Source of the DNA: Gnetum montanum
Lineage: Eukaryota > Streptophyta > Gnetopsida > Gnetales > Gnetaceae
DNA: 64,000 nt
Direction of reading: 5' to 3'
NCBI GenBank assembly: GCA_015680685.1
Contig: MNCI01026213.1
Span: 181,075 to 245,074 of the forward strand
The translations under genes were made by a program, and so were the position numbers. This document shows positions 10,087-20,018 of the stretch, piece after piece. The notes below the pieces were generated by a model. That model saw only the letters and a list, made by a program, of their open reading frames with translations. It did not search any database and had not been told where the DNA came from. Numbering within the stretch: the first letter of the stretch is position 1; each line of letters starts with the position of its first letter.

Positions 10087-12455
10087 TAACATGCTTAACT
10101 AACATGATTATGTACACTAGCCTTGTGTGTTGTGTTAGATAGGTGATGTTGTTAGCAAGGGTGTTGGATTGGGGTACAAGAGAACCTATTCAGTATGTCT
10201 TTCAAATTTATGTGTAATTTTAGTATTTATGGTTTTTCACTACAACACTATGTTTCATGATGTTTGAGTGTGATTTTGGCATGTAAACGTGTAGAGCATT
10301 TTATAAGGATCTCATAGGTTCAAATAGATTTTTATTTGGAGTCTTTGTGTGTTTGTTATGCATGGTTGAAGTTCTTGGTATTAGTAGTAGAAGACAAAAA
10401 ATATCTTAGCTTATGAAAATAAAAAGTAAAATAAAATAAAGCAACGTTGACTTATGTAGGTGACATGGGCAAAAGAGAAAAGGCCTTTGCATTATGATAA
10501 CATGAATTATGCTTATAAGTGTTAATAAAACAAAAACAAAAAATAAAACCACCATCTTTCTTTTATTGTGCACACCATGTTTAAGCATGTGAGTTTTGGA
10601 TTTTTGTTTTCATGTGAACAAAAAATAATTTCTAGTCCCTTCATCTTTGTTTTTCCCTAGCTTTCTTCTATTTTTCATCCTTTTTCCTAGAATTTTGGTA
10701 TTGTGGACAACTTTTGCTTGCTCTAAATCTAGATTTGGAATTGTTGTAGTTGTATCTATGTGGGTGTAGAACTTGTTTAGAGGAAAATGGAGTCCTACTA
10801 GTTTTTGAGGGTTCTCTACTTATTTTAGCCTTTCTTCCCTAACAATTTAAATGGTGGGCTATCTTTACTCATTCTCGCTATTTTTTTGTATGATCATACA
10901 ATGCAGGCATGTCGGGTGGATAGCTCAAAGATTGGTCTTAAACATGTTATTTTGCATATTTCCTAGTGATATTGTGGCACAAGCATTTTTAGGAGTTTCA
11001 ATCCTTCCTAGTGATAATTAAATATTATTAAATATTATTTTATTAATCAAACTTTGAACACACATAACTTTTCTTCTAGGAGTGTGATTTAAGTAAAATT
11101 AGTATCATTGGGATCATTTTAGGAAATACTTTCTAATCATGGAATTGGTTTTCTCTTTGGACATATATCATTTTGGAGGTTATTATAGTGGTCACTTTTT
11201 TGAGAATTACATGTAGTTCAAGAAATATGGTTGTGGTGAAAAATGTTGTTTTGACAAATCATGATATTTTCTTATGAAATGAAACTAACTATTAGGTGTG
11301 GAGATATGTAGTTATGTTATGTTTGTTTGAATGTGTTGTGCTTATGACATGTGTTGGCTTAAGCTAATCAAAATGCATACATGTCTTCACAAAAATGCTT
11401 GTGATGGTCATTAGTAGGTGGTGCTAGCATGAGGGTGTGGACTAGTTGGTGATAAGGCACCCTGAAGGTAGTATGGATTGACCCCCACTATGATGCATTG
11501 ATGAGGCTCCTATCTTAGGCCTCATCCTAAGAGTGGAAGAGCATAGGTGTGTCCGTTCCTATGGTTGGTATGTGGCATAGGTGGGTTCATTCCTATAGCT
11601 AGTCCTCTAGAAGGCTAGTGGTTCCAGGTCATAGGTTGATGAACCCTAGCACCGGTTGGATAAATCAAAGACTAATAAAATACCTACTGACAATGGCTAT
11701 TTATGAGTACTCACAACAACATTTCACATGCTACAGTGAGTGTGGATAGTGACCACATGGGATTATAATAGTATCAGTTTATGAGTCATAACACTGATAA
11801 TATATATTATGATTGGATTATGATTGTGTGGGTTGTAGGTATGATGGCATGGGCATGATAGTGGAAATGCATGTAATGTGATGCAACGAATAGGTAATAG
11901 CTTTGTCTAGTGTTATGCGCAATATGGTGTGTGTGTATGTGTTGTTCTTAGCATGCACAAGACATACCGTTGATGCAGGTTTCCTTGTATCTCACTCCTC
12001 TTCTCCCCTACAATAGTTGTTGATCATCTAGCAAGGGAAGTGTAAAGGCTTCCCACTCAATTTTATACTAACCTTATTTAATTACAAGTGGAAGTCACAA
12101 GAGCACAAATGAGTAGGAAAAAGAGAGATTAGAGGAGGGAGAATCTTCAAGGATTGATTAATGTATATTCCCATGTATAGTAGTATGTACTATTGATACT
12201 TGTCTAAAATTCTCTATACTCTAGTATATGTGATGATGATGTTTATGTATTTTTGTATCTTATGAGAGTAGGATAGATTATTGGTTTTTGTAAAGACATG
12301 TAGTTTTGAATTTTTGTGTAAGTTGACCTTCCATAATATAATGCATTTCTTATCCTTATTAATATTTTTTAGTTTATCAAGCTTTCATTGTGGTATTACT
12401 AGTCATCCTAGGCATCACCTTACCCTAGAAAGGTGTAGTACAACGAGATGTTACA
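10087..12455. other. Non-coding stretch; its right part is the 5' LTR of element F
   Basis: No coding signal. The right edge GATGTTACA at 12447-12455 stands directly before a methionine-type primer site, so it is an LTR end. The left edge of the LTR is not identifiable because no 3' copy is present. The 11400-11700 part has a non-AT-rich, imperfectly repeated CATAGGTG/TGGTTCC character typical of Ty3/gypsy LTRs. Confidence 0.45.
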
Positions 12456-12458
12456 TTG

Positions 12459-12470
12459 TGGTATCAAAGC
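12459..12470 (+). promoter_or_regulatory. Element F primer-binding site, initiator tRNA-Met type
   Basis: TGGTATCAAAGC, one base from TGGTATCAGAGC, lies three bases after an LTR end (TTACA at 12455) and upstream of a gag reading on the same strand. Confidence 0.85.
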
Positions 12471-12535
12471 TAGTTTACTTTGATGTTGTATGATGGTTGG
12501 GGTACTTATCCATTTATGATTTCATGGTACAGATA

Positions 12536-13505
12536 TGTATAGTAGATGTGGTCATGATGCTAGTGGAGCCCATAAATCAAAAGATCCTAATGATGGATAG
12601 GAGTAGTGATCCTACAAATAGGCAACCAGATCTTATACAACAGTTGTTATAGATCTTGGAGCAGCATGTTGTAGCTAGTGATGCTCCTATTCTCATGGTT
12701 AAGAAAGTGGAAAGTGGTAGTGGTAGTGGTAGTGGAGGCCCAAGAAAAATCAAACAAGTAATCTATTAATCGGAAACTAGTAAAGTAGTTTAAAAAATTT
12801 GGACCTCATAAATTTGATGGCACTGAAGATCCTATTGTATCTATAGAATGGTTAGAGGAGTTATAAAAGGCTTTTAATTTGATGGATTGCTCATTGGTTT
12901 AGTAGACTCACTTAGCAGTCTACCAGTTGGATAGCTGAAGAGTAGGCCAAGGTATGGATTGGCAAAGAGGTGGCATGGGATGATTTTTTGACACCTTTCA
13001 AAGCCTATTATGTGTCTACCCAATATGCTCAGGCCAAGGAGGATGAGTTCTATCATTTGTATTAGGGTCATTTGTCTATGGCAAAGTACGATGCTCATTT
13101 TTCTGAACTTAGTAGTTATGTACCATAGATGTAGACACATGCTCAGACATGGACAAATAGATTTGTTAGAGGGTTGAGACCATCCTTGAAGAACCACATT
13201 TTACCCCTCAAATTGACATCCTATGATGAGGCTAGAGCAATAGCCATGGATCTAGAGAGGAGTCAACATGAAGATGTAGCTTGTAAAGAGAGGCCTTTCC
13301 CCTCTAAGAAACCTCATCGTCATGGAGGAGAGTGTCTAACACTAGCTCATGGTCCTACAATTGGAGTTGGTTGTGAAGTTATTATTTTTTATAAATGTAG
13401 GTAGCCAGGCCATCTATAGAGAGATTTCTAGAATTGTTTTAGATGTGGGAAGCCAGGGCATCAGGCTTGCGAGTGTCCAAAATAGGTAGGTGATAGTGGA
13501 CGAGG
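12536..13505 (+). pseudogene. Element F gag with CCHC zinc knuckle, degraded
   Basis: From an ATG at 12536 the frame gives a (GTAGTG)n-encoded Ser/Gly stretch (about 12711-12740), then FDGTEDPIVSIEWLEEL and, through several TAG/TAA stops and shifts, the retrotransposon gag core (a Y-x-H-L...MAKYDAHFSEL-like section near 13050-13110). RPSLKNHILPLKLTSYDEARAIA follows at 13174. The knuckle is CFRCGKPGHQACEC (about 13434-13475), a correct C-x2-C-x4-H-x4-C. It would bind element RNA in the particle. Most stops are TAG where CAG would be expected. Confidence 0.75.
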
Positions 13506-13589
13506 TAGAGGTTGAGGACAATGAACTCTAGTTCAAGATGGATGTGGAATGCTAGTCACTCAACTAGGAGGAGGGGACTAGAAGACTCA

Positions 13590-13830
13590 AGGATGAGTGT
13601 ATGCCTTAGTAGACCAACCATTGGATGTGCAACCAAACACAATGATGGAAATGGAAGGTATGATTTTGGACTTTGCTATGTTAAATTTATTTGATCTAGG
13701 TTCTAGCCATTCTTTTCTAGATCCTACAATTGCACATCATGTAGCTCTTGTATGTCATTCTCCTTCTCCTAGGGTGATAGTATCTTCTACTAGGGATCAT
13801 GAAACTTGAATTGATTAGTTATGTATAGGT
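13590..13830 (+). pseudogene. Element F protease region
   Basis: After ALVDQPLD the frame reads MEGMILDFAMLNLFDLGSSHSFLDPTIAHH. FDLGSSHSF stands where FDSGATHSF is found in chromovirus-like proteases, so the catalytic Asp is kept but the following Ser-Gly-Ala is changed. The downstream section (13831-14013) has the spacing of the second half of protease and the link to RT, with frame changes. Confidence 0.65.
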
Positions 13831-14239
13831 GTGCTAGAAGAATGGGAAGGTGTGCAATGGGTTAGTGATTTACATGTTATGGATCTTAGGGTATATGATG
13901 TAATTTGGAGATGGATTGGTTTTCATAATTTAATGGTAGTTTGGACTATCAGCAAAATCTCCTACAACTACAATCACTCAATGGTGCTCCAATTGAGGTA
14001 CAAACTTGTTTAAGGACTGCCTATCTAGATTTGGTCTCCTCTCAAATGTAATGTAGGATGCTTCAAAAATGGCATGAATACTTTGTAACTATAACTTATA
14101 AAATAGATATGATGGAAATAGATCAAATTCCTATGGTTTAAAAATTCTCTAATGTGTTCTAGTTAGAATTACTAGGTTTTCCACTGAGGTGAGAGGTCGA
14201 GCTCAAGGTCAAACATAAACCTAGTACAAAGCTTATTTT

Positions 14240-14986
14240 AAAGGCTCCATAAAGGATGTCTCCTATAGAGCTAATAGAGCTAAGGATTTTACTACATGAA
14301 TTGCTAGACAAAGGCCTCATTCAACCTAGTGTATCACCATGGGATGCACCTATGCTATTTGTTAAAAATAAGAATGGGGATCTGTAACTATGCATAGATT
14401 TTAGGCAACTAAACTAGGTGACTATGAAAAATAAATATTCTCTACCATGCATTAATGACTTGTTTGATCAACTTCAGGAAGCTCATGTATTCTCAGAGAT
14501 TGATCTCAAGTTTGGGCATCATCAGGTGCTAGTTTGTGAACAAGATGTGTCAAAGACAACATTCAAAATACAATATGGTCATTATGAGTTTTTGGTGCTT
14601 CCATTTTGATTGACAAATATACTAGTAGTTTTCATGCACCTCATGAATAGTGTGATGCAGAAATTCCTTGATCAGTTTCTAAATGTGTTCATAGATGATA
14701 TCTTGGTATATTCTCCTAATGAGCAGTTGCATGCAAAGCACTTACAAATGGTATTATAGACTTTCATGTGGTACTAACTATATGATCAACCATATAAGTG
14801 TTTATTTTGATAGGTAGATATTCAGTTCTTGGGACATGTGCTATCATGAGCTAGTATCTCTATAGATCATACAAAAGATTGTAGTCATTCATTATTAGCC
14901 TATGCCATAATTAGTAGTGGAGGTGCAAAGTTTCTTGGGATTTGCAAGATATTATTGGAGGTTTGTGAAACATTTTTCTTACATTG
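14240..14986 (+). pseudogene. Element F reverse transcriptase, first half, truncated
   Basis: Reads (with stops) [50 protein letters not shown] (carries the first catalytic Asp, as in FSKIDL), [17 protein letters not shown] ([19 protein letters not shown] motif) and FLNVFIDDILVYS, an intact F-I-D-D active-site box (about 14684-14712). FLGH at about 14829 and the following section reach toward RNase H. The final recognisable words (YRRFVKHFS-like, 14955-14985) stop exactly at the inserted LTR. Confidence 0.8.
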
Positions 14987-15915
14987 TGATGAGTAGCGAG
15001 GTACCCCTATTCCCAATCATACAAATCATAAGTGTTCATGCACGATCTAGTTGAATTTCATGGACTTTGTCATTTCCAGTGCACTAGCCCTTTAGGAAGT
15101 GAATCTAGCCTTAAGGTCAATCATTGTCTTCTCAATTACACTTGTGACATTCATTGGTATGGTTAAGTGTAACTAAGGCATTTTATTTGTATTATTTTTA
15201 TGTTTTATAGTTGAGTGCTTGAAATGTAAATAAAATAGGGATTTAATTAACTAATCTAAATTAACTAATTAACTAATCATTTAGCTAATCTTAACATAAA
15301 TATCTATTCCCACTTTCTGTACACATCCTAAACCCACGTATTCATTGTTGGGTGACCAAATGCTATGCTACTGTGCATACCAAGTAATAATACTACTAGG
15401 ATTACCAAGCGAATACATGTTACACTTGAAACAGTTGTACTTATGTGTGTAATCTATCTGGCTTAATTGCTTATCTAACATAGGAACTAGAGAATAATTA
15501 ATAATTAATTGAAATAATTTAATAAATAATTAAAAATAGTAAATTTATAAAAAAAATATCTAATCTATCCAAAGTGTTGCATGGTTTATCAGAGAGCTCA
15601 TCTTTATTGCCACATAGACTATCATCCTTAGGTACAAAAATGCTCAAATAAAGACTCATACATAATGACTCTTGCTGTAGGCACTCAAGGGAAAAATTCT
15701 AACTTTTGAATTCAAAAAATGTAAGAGCTTCATTTCTACTAAAATCCATATTGGCATAAATGCTATTGGTAGGCATGTGTTTATAGGCAATGAACAAAAA
15801 CTATGTTGATGAGGCCTCATTGATGCAAGGTGAGATGTGTCGATGAGGCCTTGTAGACACAGTCAATTACATCAATGAGGCCTCATCGATGCAGCCAACC
15901 AATGACAACTCATCA
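14987..15915 (-). mobile_element. Element J 3' LTR (minus orientation)
   Basis: On the minus strand it runs from TGATGAGTTG (15915) to ...CGCTACTCATCA (14987), 929 bp. The same ends bound the LTRs of elements A and BC and both solo LTRs. Just upstream (15916-15950) is the conserved GAGTTTTCATT block also found before the A and BC 3' LTRs. The U3 part (15820-15915) holds palindromes centred on AGGCCT, such as ATCGATGAGGCCTCATTGAT. A TATA-like CCTATAAACA lies at about 15778-15787. It abuts the broken RT of element F, so it marks the J/F junction; no target duplication can be checked because the other end of J is missing. Confidence 0.8.
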
Positions 15916-16163
15916 TACTAATATGACTAAATGAAAACTCATTCTTAAGTTTTTTTACAAAATTGGGAAGGTATGGGATTATTGATTAAATTTTCTTCAA
16001 CAAAACAAATTGATTGACTTTGACAAGAAATGGAGTACCTGGGTTTATGAATCAACACATTACAAAAATTGTGGTGTTTAGGATACAAAATTAAACACCA
16101 TGACACAACTCTTCAAAAATTAGACAACATGATTCTTGATGGTATGAAGCTTGTTGAAGAGGA

Positions 16164-17943
16164 TCAAATGGTCCCAAGTAGTGGTGGTTCTTCAGGCTTC
16201 AAGGGACCTTCACAAGCTTCACATACTAGTGATGGTTGAGGTGGCTACGGTTGTCCTATTGTTGCTTCAACTTTAGATGGAAGGTGGAAAGTATCCAAAA
16301 GTGCTTTCATTTTCTCCTTGTTACTCCTAGGATCATGCACCATCCATGTAGCTTCCCCAATGTGGGTTGGAACAGGCATGTCCCAAGGACACGATATTGC
16401 TAGAAATAACTCTTTAGAATTGACAAACCAAGTAGCAAAATTTTTGTGTTCAATGTCAAATACTCTCACTATTTTCTTCAACTCCTTTTAGTCATTCATC
16501 CATTTGGCTAGGTCCTCAGTTATATATCATTAATATATAAAATGCTCTTTGAGAACTTTGAGTTCAGTGTTAGTAGTCTCAAACTTTTGCTTGGTGTCCT
16601 TGTGGTGTTTGAACTTGGCCTCAGATAGTAGATATGAGCTAGCCACTTGTTTCTTCAATTTCAACCATATCCATCTAGCTCTCAGCATTACTAGGTTTTT
16701 ATAATGGATATTGGCAAACTCTATATACTCTCACATTTCCTTTATCTACAACTCCTTCAAGAAAATCTTCACCTTGTTGTAGGCATCAATCCCATCAAGG
16801 ATGGGCTACCACATCTCTCCTTTTTGCTAGAGTTGCTGGAGGGATTCATTCACTTTTATCTTTGTCATATAGATTTTTTTTTCATTAATTTACTTTTATA
16901 AGCCAATTTGGTCCCTGTAGTGATTTTTCACCTTCTTAAATTTAAGACGTTCATTTTTCCAAGTGACAATCTTGATGGCAAAATTTTGTTGCATGGTGCA
17001 TACCTCCTCCACTAACAGATTGTAGTTCTGCATGGCCAATTTCCTTAGTTTATTGTTGAATCTATTAAGCTACTCCTACTATTGATGAATAAACTCTTGC
17101 ATTTGATCTCTTTGAGCATCAACATTTCACAAGTGATGATTTTGCATGATCAATGCTTCATTCCCTTAGTGCATCTGATTCAAGTCCTTTTTAATTAAGT
17201 GTGTTTTAGCTTCTATCACAAATTGTTTAAAAATGGCCATTACTACTTCCTCCTCAACCTTTTGAATTCATTCTTGAAGCTATTTGATAGCTTCATCTCT
17301 TGTCATTACTAGGCTAAGGATTACTTGTTTTGCAAGTTGAGCACAAAGTTCAGCAACCTCCATGGCCAAGCATTGATTTTGCTCTTAGGACATTTGTAGT
17401 TGCCCTTCCAAGATGATGCATCTACCCCTTACATTCAACAACTTCAATTACTTACAATGATGTTCTTTAAAAGATCAAAGATGTTTGAAATTAGTTGTCT
17501 AATTTCTACCAGTCATTCTAGCAGTTGTTCTTGCTAGGATGTGTTCAATTTTTCAATGATCATGCCTATGAACATCTACACATCTTGATGTGCAGATACA
17601 TTTGGTACAAATGCTATGGATCCATTCAGTTCTTTAGCTACTACTTCTACCATTTTTTATTATCCTTGGTGTTGCATCACCAAGATAGTTTCCTCTTCAC
17701 CTTCCTCCAACCTCACCGAGAAAGTGGTACCATTCCTAGAGATTTTTGGGAATAGATGGTATGTTGCTAGTCACACCATCACCTCTTAAGCATTGGGATC
17801 CAACCTTAAAGGTAGCTACATTATTTGGGCAGAGAAAATGGAATCACCCCTCTCCATCTAACTCATTGTTTGAGCCACCTCATTAAGGTGACTCATTGCT
17901 AGTTGATACACAAATGGATGCACCCCCCTCATTCCTACTCATT
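16164..17943 (-). pseudogene. Element J accessory gene, C-terminal part (interrupted by element E)
   Basis: Minus-strand continuation of the gene that starts at 40032. Just after the E insertion it reads QLAMSHLNEVAQTMSW, matching PSMSHLRAITEMVSW in the BC copy, in the frame expected after removing E and one TCATT. A long, mainly helical and polar stretch follows. Near the end come FATWFVNSKELFLAISCPWDM and MVHDPRSNKEK, matching FTAWYIKANQMFPQLPCPWKV and TAQDPWTKEEK of BC, then EEPPLLGTI and the stop at 16164-16166, matching the BC end EEPPPPGTT. Several in-frame stops show it is dead. Function unknown; it sits where Athila-type elements carry an env-like ORF. Confidence 0.75.
17939..17943. 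repeat. Element E target-site duplication, left copy (TCATT)
   Basis: TCATT directly before the 5' LTR; identical TCATT follows the 3' LTR at 38996-39000. Confidence 0.9.
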
Positions 17944-19654
17944 TGAAACACCACTAATTTTGGCCTAACACTTTGAAATAAGAACTACCCACACTTGATC
18001 TTTTGGAGGAAAAAACTTTGAGCTTGTCTTAGGCACACATGCTAGCTTGTCTTGGAACTCATGCTGGATTGCAAATTTTGTCACTCACGCTGCAGGTCAC
18101 GCTGTGGCATGAGTCCAACTTGACCAACTTTTAGAGCCTCAAAACTAAGTAAAAATGACTCGATTTCAAGGGTGCAAGTCATCTTCAGGGTTCACTAATG
18201 ACAACTATGGATCGCAGGCATCAGAATGTCAGATTTCAACTCAAAATTGTAGGTTTTCAGAAGATTTTTTGGAGTCATGCCACAAGTCACGTTGCAGGTC
18301 ACGTTGCAGCATAAGTCCAGCGTGACCAACTCCAAGAGCCTCCAAACTGAGTTGAAACCATCCAAATTATAGGTTGAAAATCATCCTTAGCGCTCATGAT
18401 CGACAACCTCCAGTCCTATCTTCAAAATTTCAAAATTCATAATGTCAAATTTCAGCTCAAAATTGCAAGTTTTCGGAAGTTTCTTGAAGTCACGCTGCAG
18501 GTCATGCTACAGCATGAGTCTAGCATGACCTATCCAAAATAGCTCCAAATCAGACACATTCAAGTTCAAATTCCAAATTTTAGATCACTATTAGGATTAG
18601 ACACATTCAGGGCAATAGTTGCATTCAAGGAACAGGCTTCAGAAATCAAAATTTTATGTCAAATGTCTCATTTTACCTCACTTAGGCTGAGGTCACATTG
18701 AAGACATGCCCAGCATGAATGCCCAACGTGAGCGCAAGTAAACACACCTTAAAAATACATGGAACCACCCAAATCAACATCCTGTAGTAGTCAAATCAAA
18801 CATCCAAAAGTTTCAAGTGAGCCAGAGCCAATTTCTCTTATTGTACATCATCCTTTCAATGTAAATTTTCATTTGTGGGCTTGTTGAGCCCTCATGTTCT
18901 AAATTGTATGTGCTTGTATGGGCTTGAGTAAGCCACATGTTGTAAGATACAATGCATTTGGTCTAGAACATAGCTTGCCCACACGCGCCCAACTCACATA
19001 CAGTTGTATATTGGACACATGTCACTTGATCTGCCTTTCATCTCATCTCCTAGCTATTGATTCCATTCTTGAATTCTACACCCAAGCCTGGCCCAGCCCT
19101 ATAAATATCCTATCAATTCACATAAATGGGGGTTGGCAATTCTGAAGGTTGACAACTTAGGAAACTCAAACTAGAAATCCTTAGGTGCTTGGCACACTTG
19201 ACTCCTAGCATCCAAGCACTTTTGAAACACATCACAACACATCACCTGGGGCTTGGCACTTGACCTGCAATCCACACATGCAGCTATGCTTTAACCAGTG
19301 CATATATTTTCTAAGCAATACAATATAGTTCATTTTGCCAACCATTATTCTATTTACTCTATTTTATGTTCATTTTACGTTTCATTTACAATACTAGTTC
19401 TACATGCATTTCTGTTTACATTTCGTACTTGCTGTTTACATTTTAAAACATCAGTTATGATAACCCTAGCACAAGCCATAGTTTATGCTCGAGAAAGTAC
19501 TTGGTTGATTTGCATGCAGACCATCCAAGGCACTCGGCCTTCATTTACTTTTCTAGCTTGCCCTCAGGCGAAGGCAAGGTCAGCTATGTTTGCTTGATGA
19601 TCTTTTAGTGTTTGTTTTCCTTCCAGCCTTACACCGATGATTTAGGTTAGTACA
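17944..19654 (+). mobile_element. Element E 5' LTR
   Basis: 1711 bp, aligned along its length to 37287-38995. It contains about three tandem copies of a roughly 200-bp unit (starting near 18085, 18282 and 18492) marked by GTCACGCTGCAGG-type words. A TATA-like CCCTATAAATA lies near 19098, a C/T-rich section follows (19290-19480), and the conserved tail is TGCAGACCATCCAAGGCACT...GGTTAGTACA. Confidence 0.9.
18060..18640. repeat. Tandem repeats in the element E 5' LTR, about 200 bp, three copies
   Basis: Each unit contains a TCACGCTGCAGGTCACG-like word, GCATGAGTCCA, GACC(A)ACT, AGCCTC(A/C)AAACT(A/G)AGT, a TCAT(C/T)(T/C)TCAG word and TCAAAATT. The matching region of the 3' LTR is about 37420-38000. 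Confidence 0.8.
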
Positions 19655-19659
19655 GTAAA

Positions 19660-19679
19660 TTGGAGCTAGAAGAAGGGCC
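19660..19679 (+). promoter_or_regulatory. Element E candidate primer-binding site
   Basis: TTGGAGCTAGAAGAAGGGCC, five bases after the LTR end. It is nearly identical to the site of element L (TTGGAACTAGAAGGAGTGCC). The tRNA is not one I recognise. Confidence 0.6.
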
Positions 19680-20018
19680 TGACTTGCTTGTTGTTGTCTG
19701 TTAAAATGTTAATCATGCTACCTGTCCAAACGCTGCATAGAAAAAATGCTGAAACTAAAGCCCAGATTGTCCAGTTAGCTTACATATGGAGGCTTGACTT
19801 ACCCATCCTGTCCATCCATCCTAATACCTCATGTTGTAGTGAACTCACGATGTAGCCTACTCACGTTGTTACTCTATTGCCTCACATTGTAGTCTGATCA
19901 CGGGTCACACTGTTGGTCATGCTAGTCAAGCTGTAGTTTGGTCATACTGTTGGTCACACTGGTCATGTAGCAGTTGCTCATATTCAACATTGGTTAGACT
20001 AGTTTACTCACGTTTATT
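19680..20018 (+). other. Element E leader, rich in CACGCTG-like words
   Basis: Untranslated leader between PBS and gag. From 19826 to 20010 it repeats words such as CTCACGATGTAG, CTCACGTTGTTA, GTCACACTGTTGG and GGTCATACTGTTGG. This resembles the TCACGCTG words of the LTR repeats and of the first intron of gene D. No coding content. Confidence 0.6.

Larger units (their letters stand above)
12459..14986 (+). mobile_element. Element F: Ty3/gypsy retrotransposon internal region, truncated in RT
   Basis: Order on the plus strand is PBS, gag with a CCHC zinc knuckle, protease, then the first half of reverse transcriptase. The methionine-type PBS and gag style fit a chromovirus-like Ty3/gypsy lineage rather than Athila or Tat. 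It ends abruptly at 14987, where the minus-oriented LTR of element J begins, so J inserted into F or recombined with it. No further part of F is recognised in the window. Confidence 0.75.

Noticed and set aside
9661-10117. Long open frames over the first N run
   Set aside because: Only unknown residues; an assembly gap, not coding evidence.
16500-17900. A plus-strand gene suggested by several short frames (for example 16704-16901, 17525-17755)
   Set aside because: The minus strand aligns with the BC accessory gene here; plus-strand frames are short shadows.
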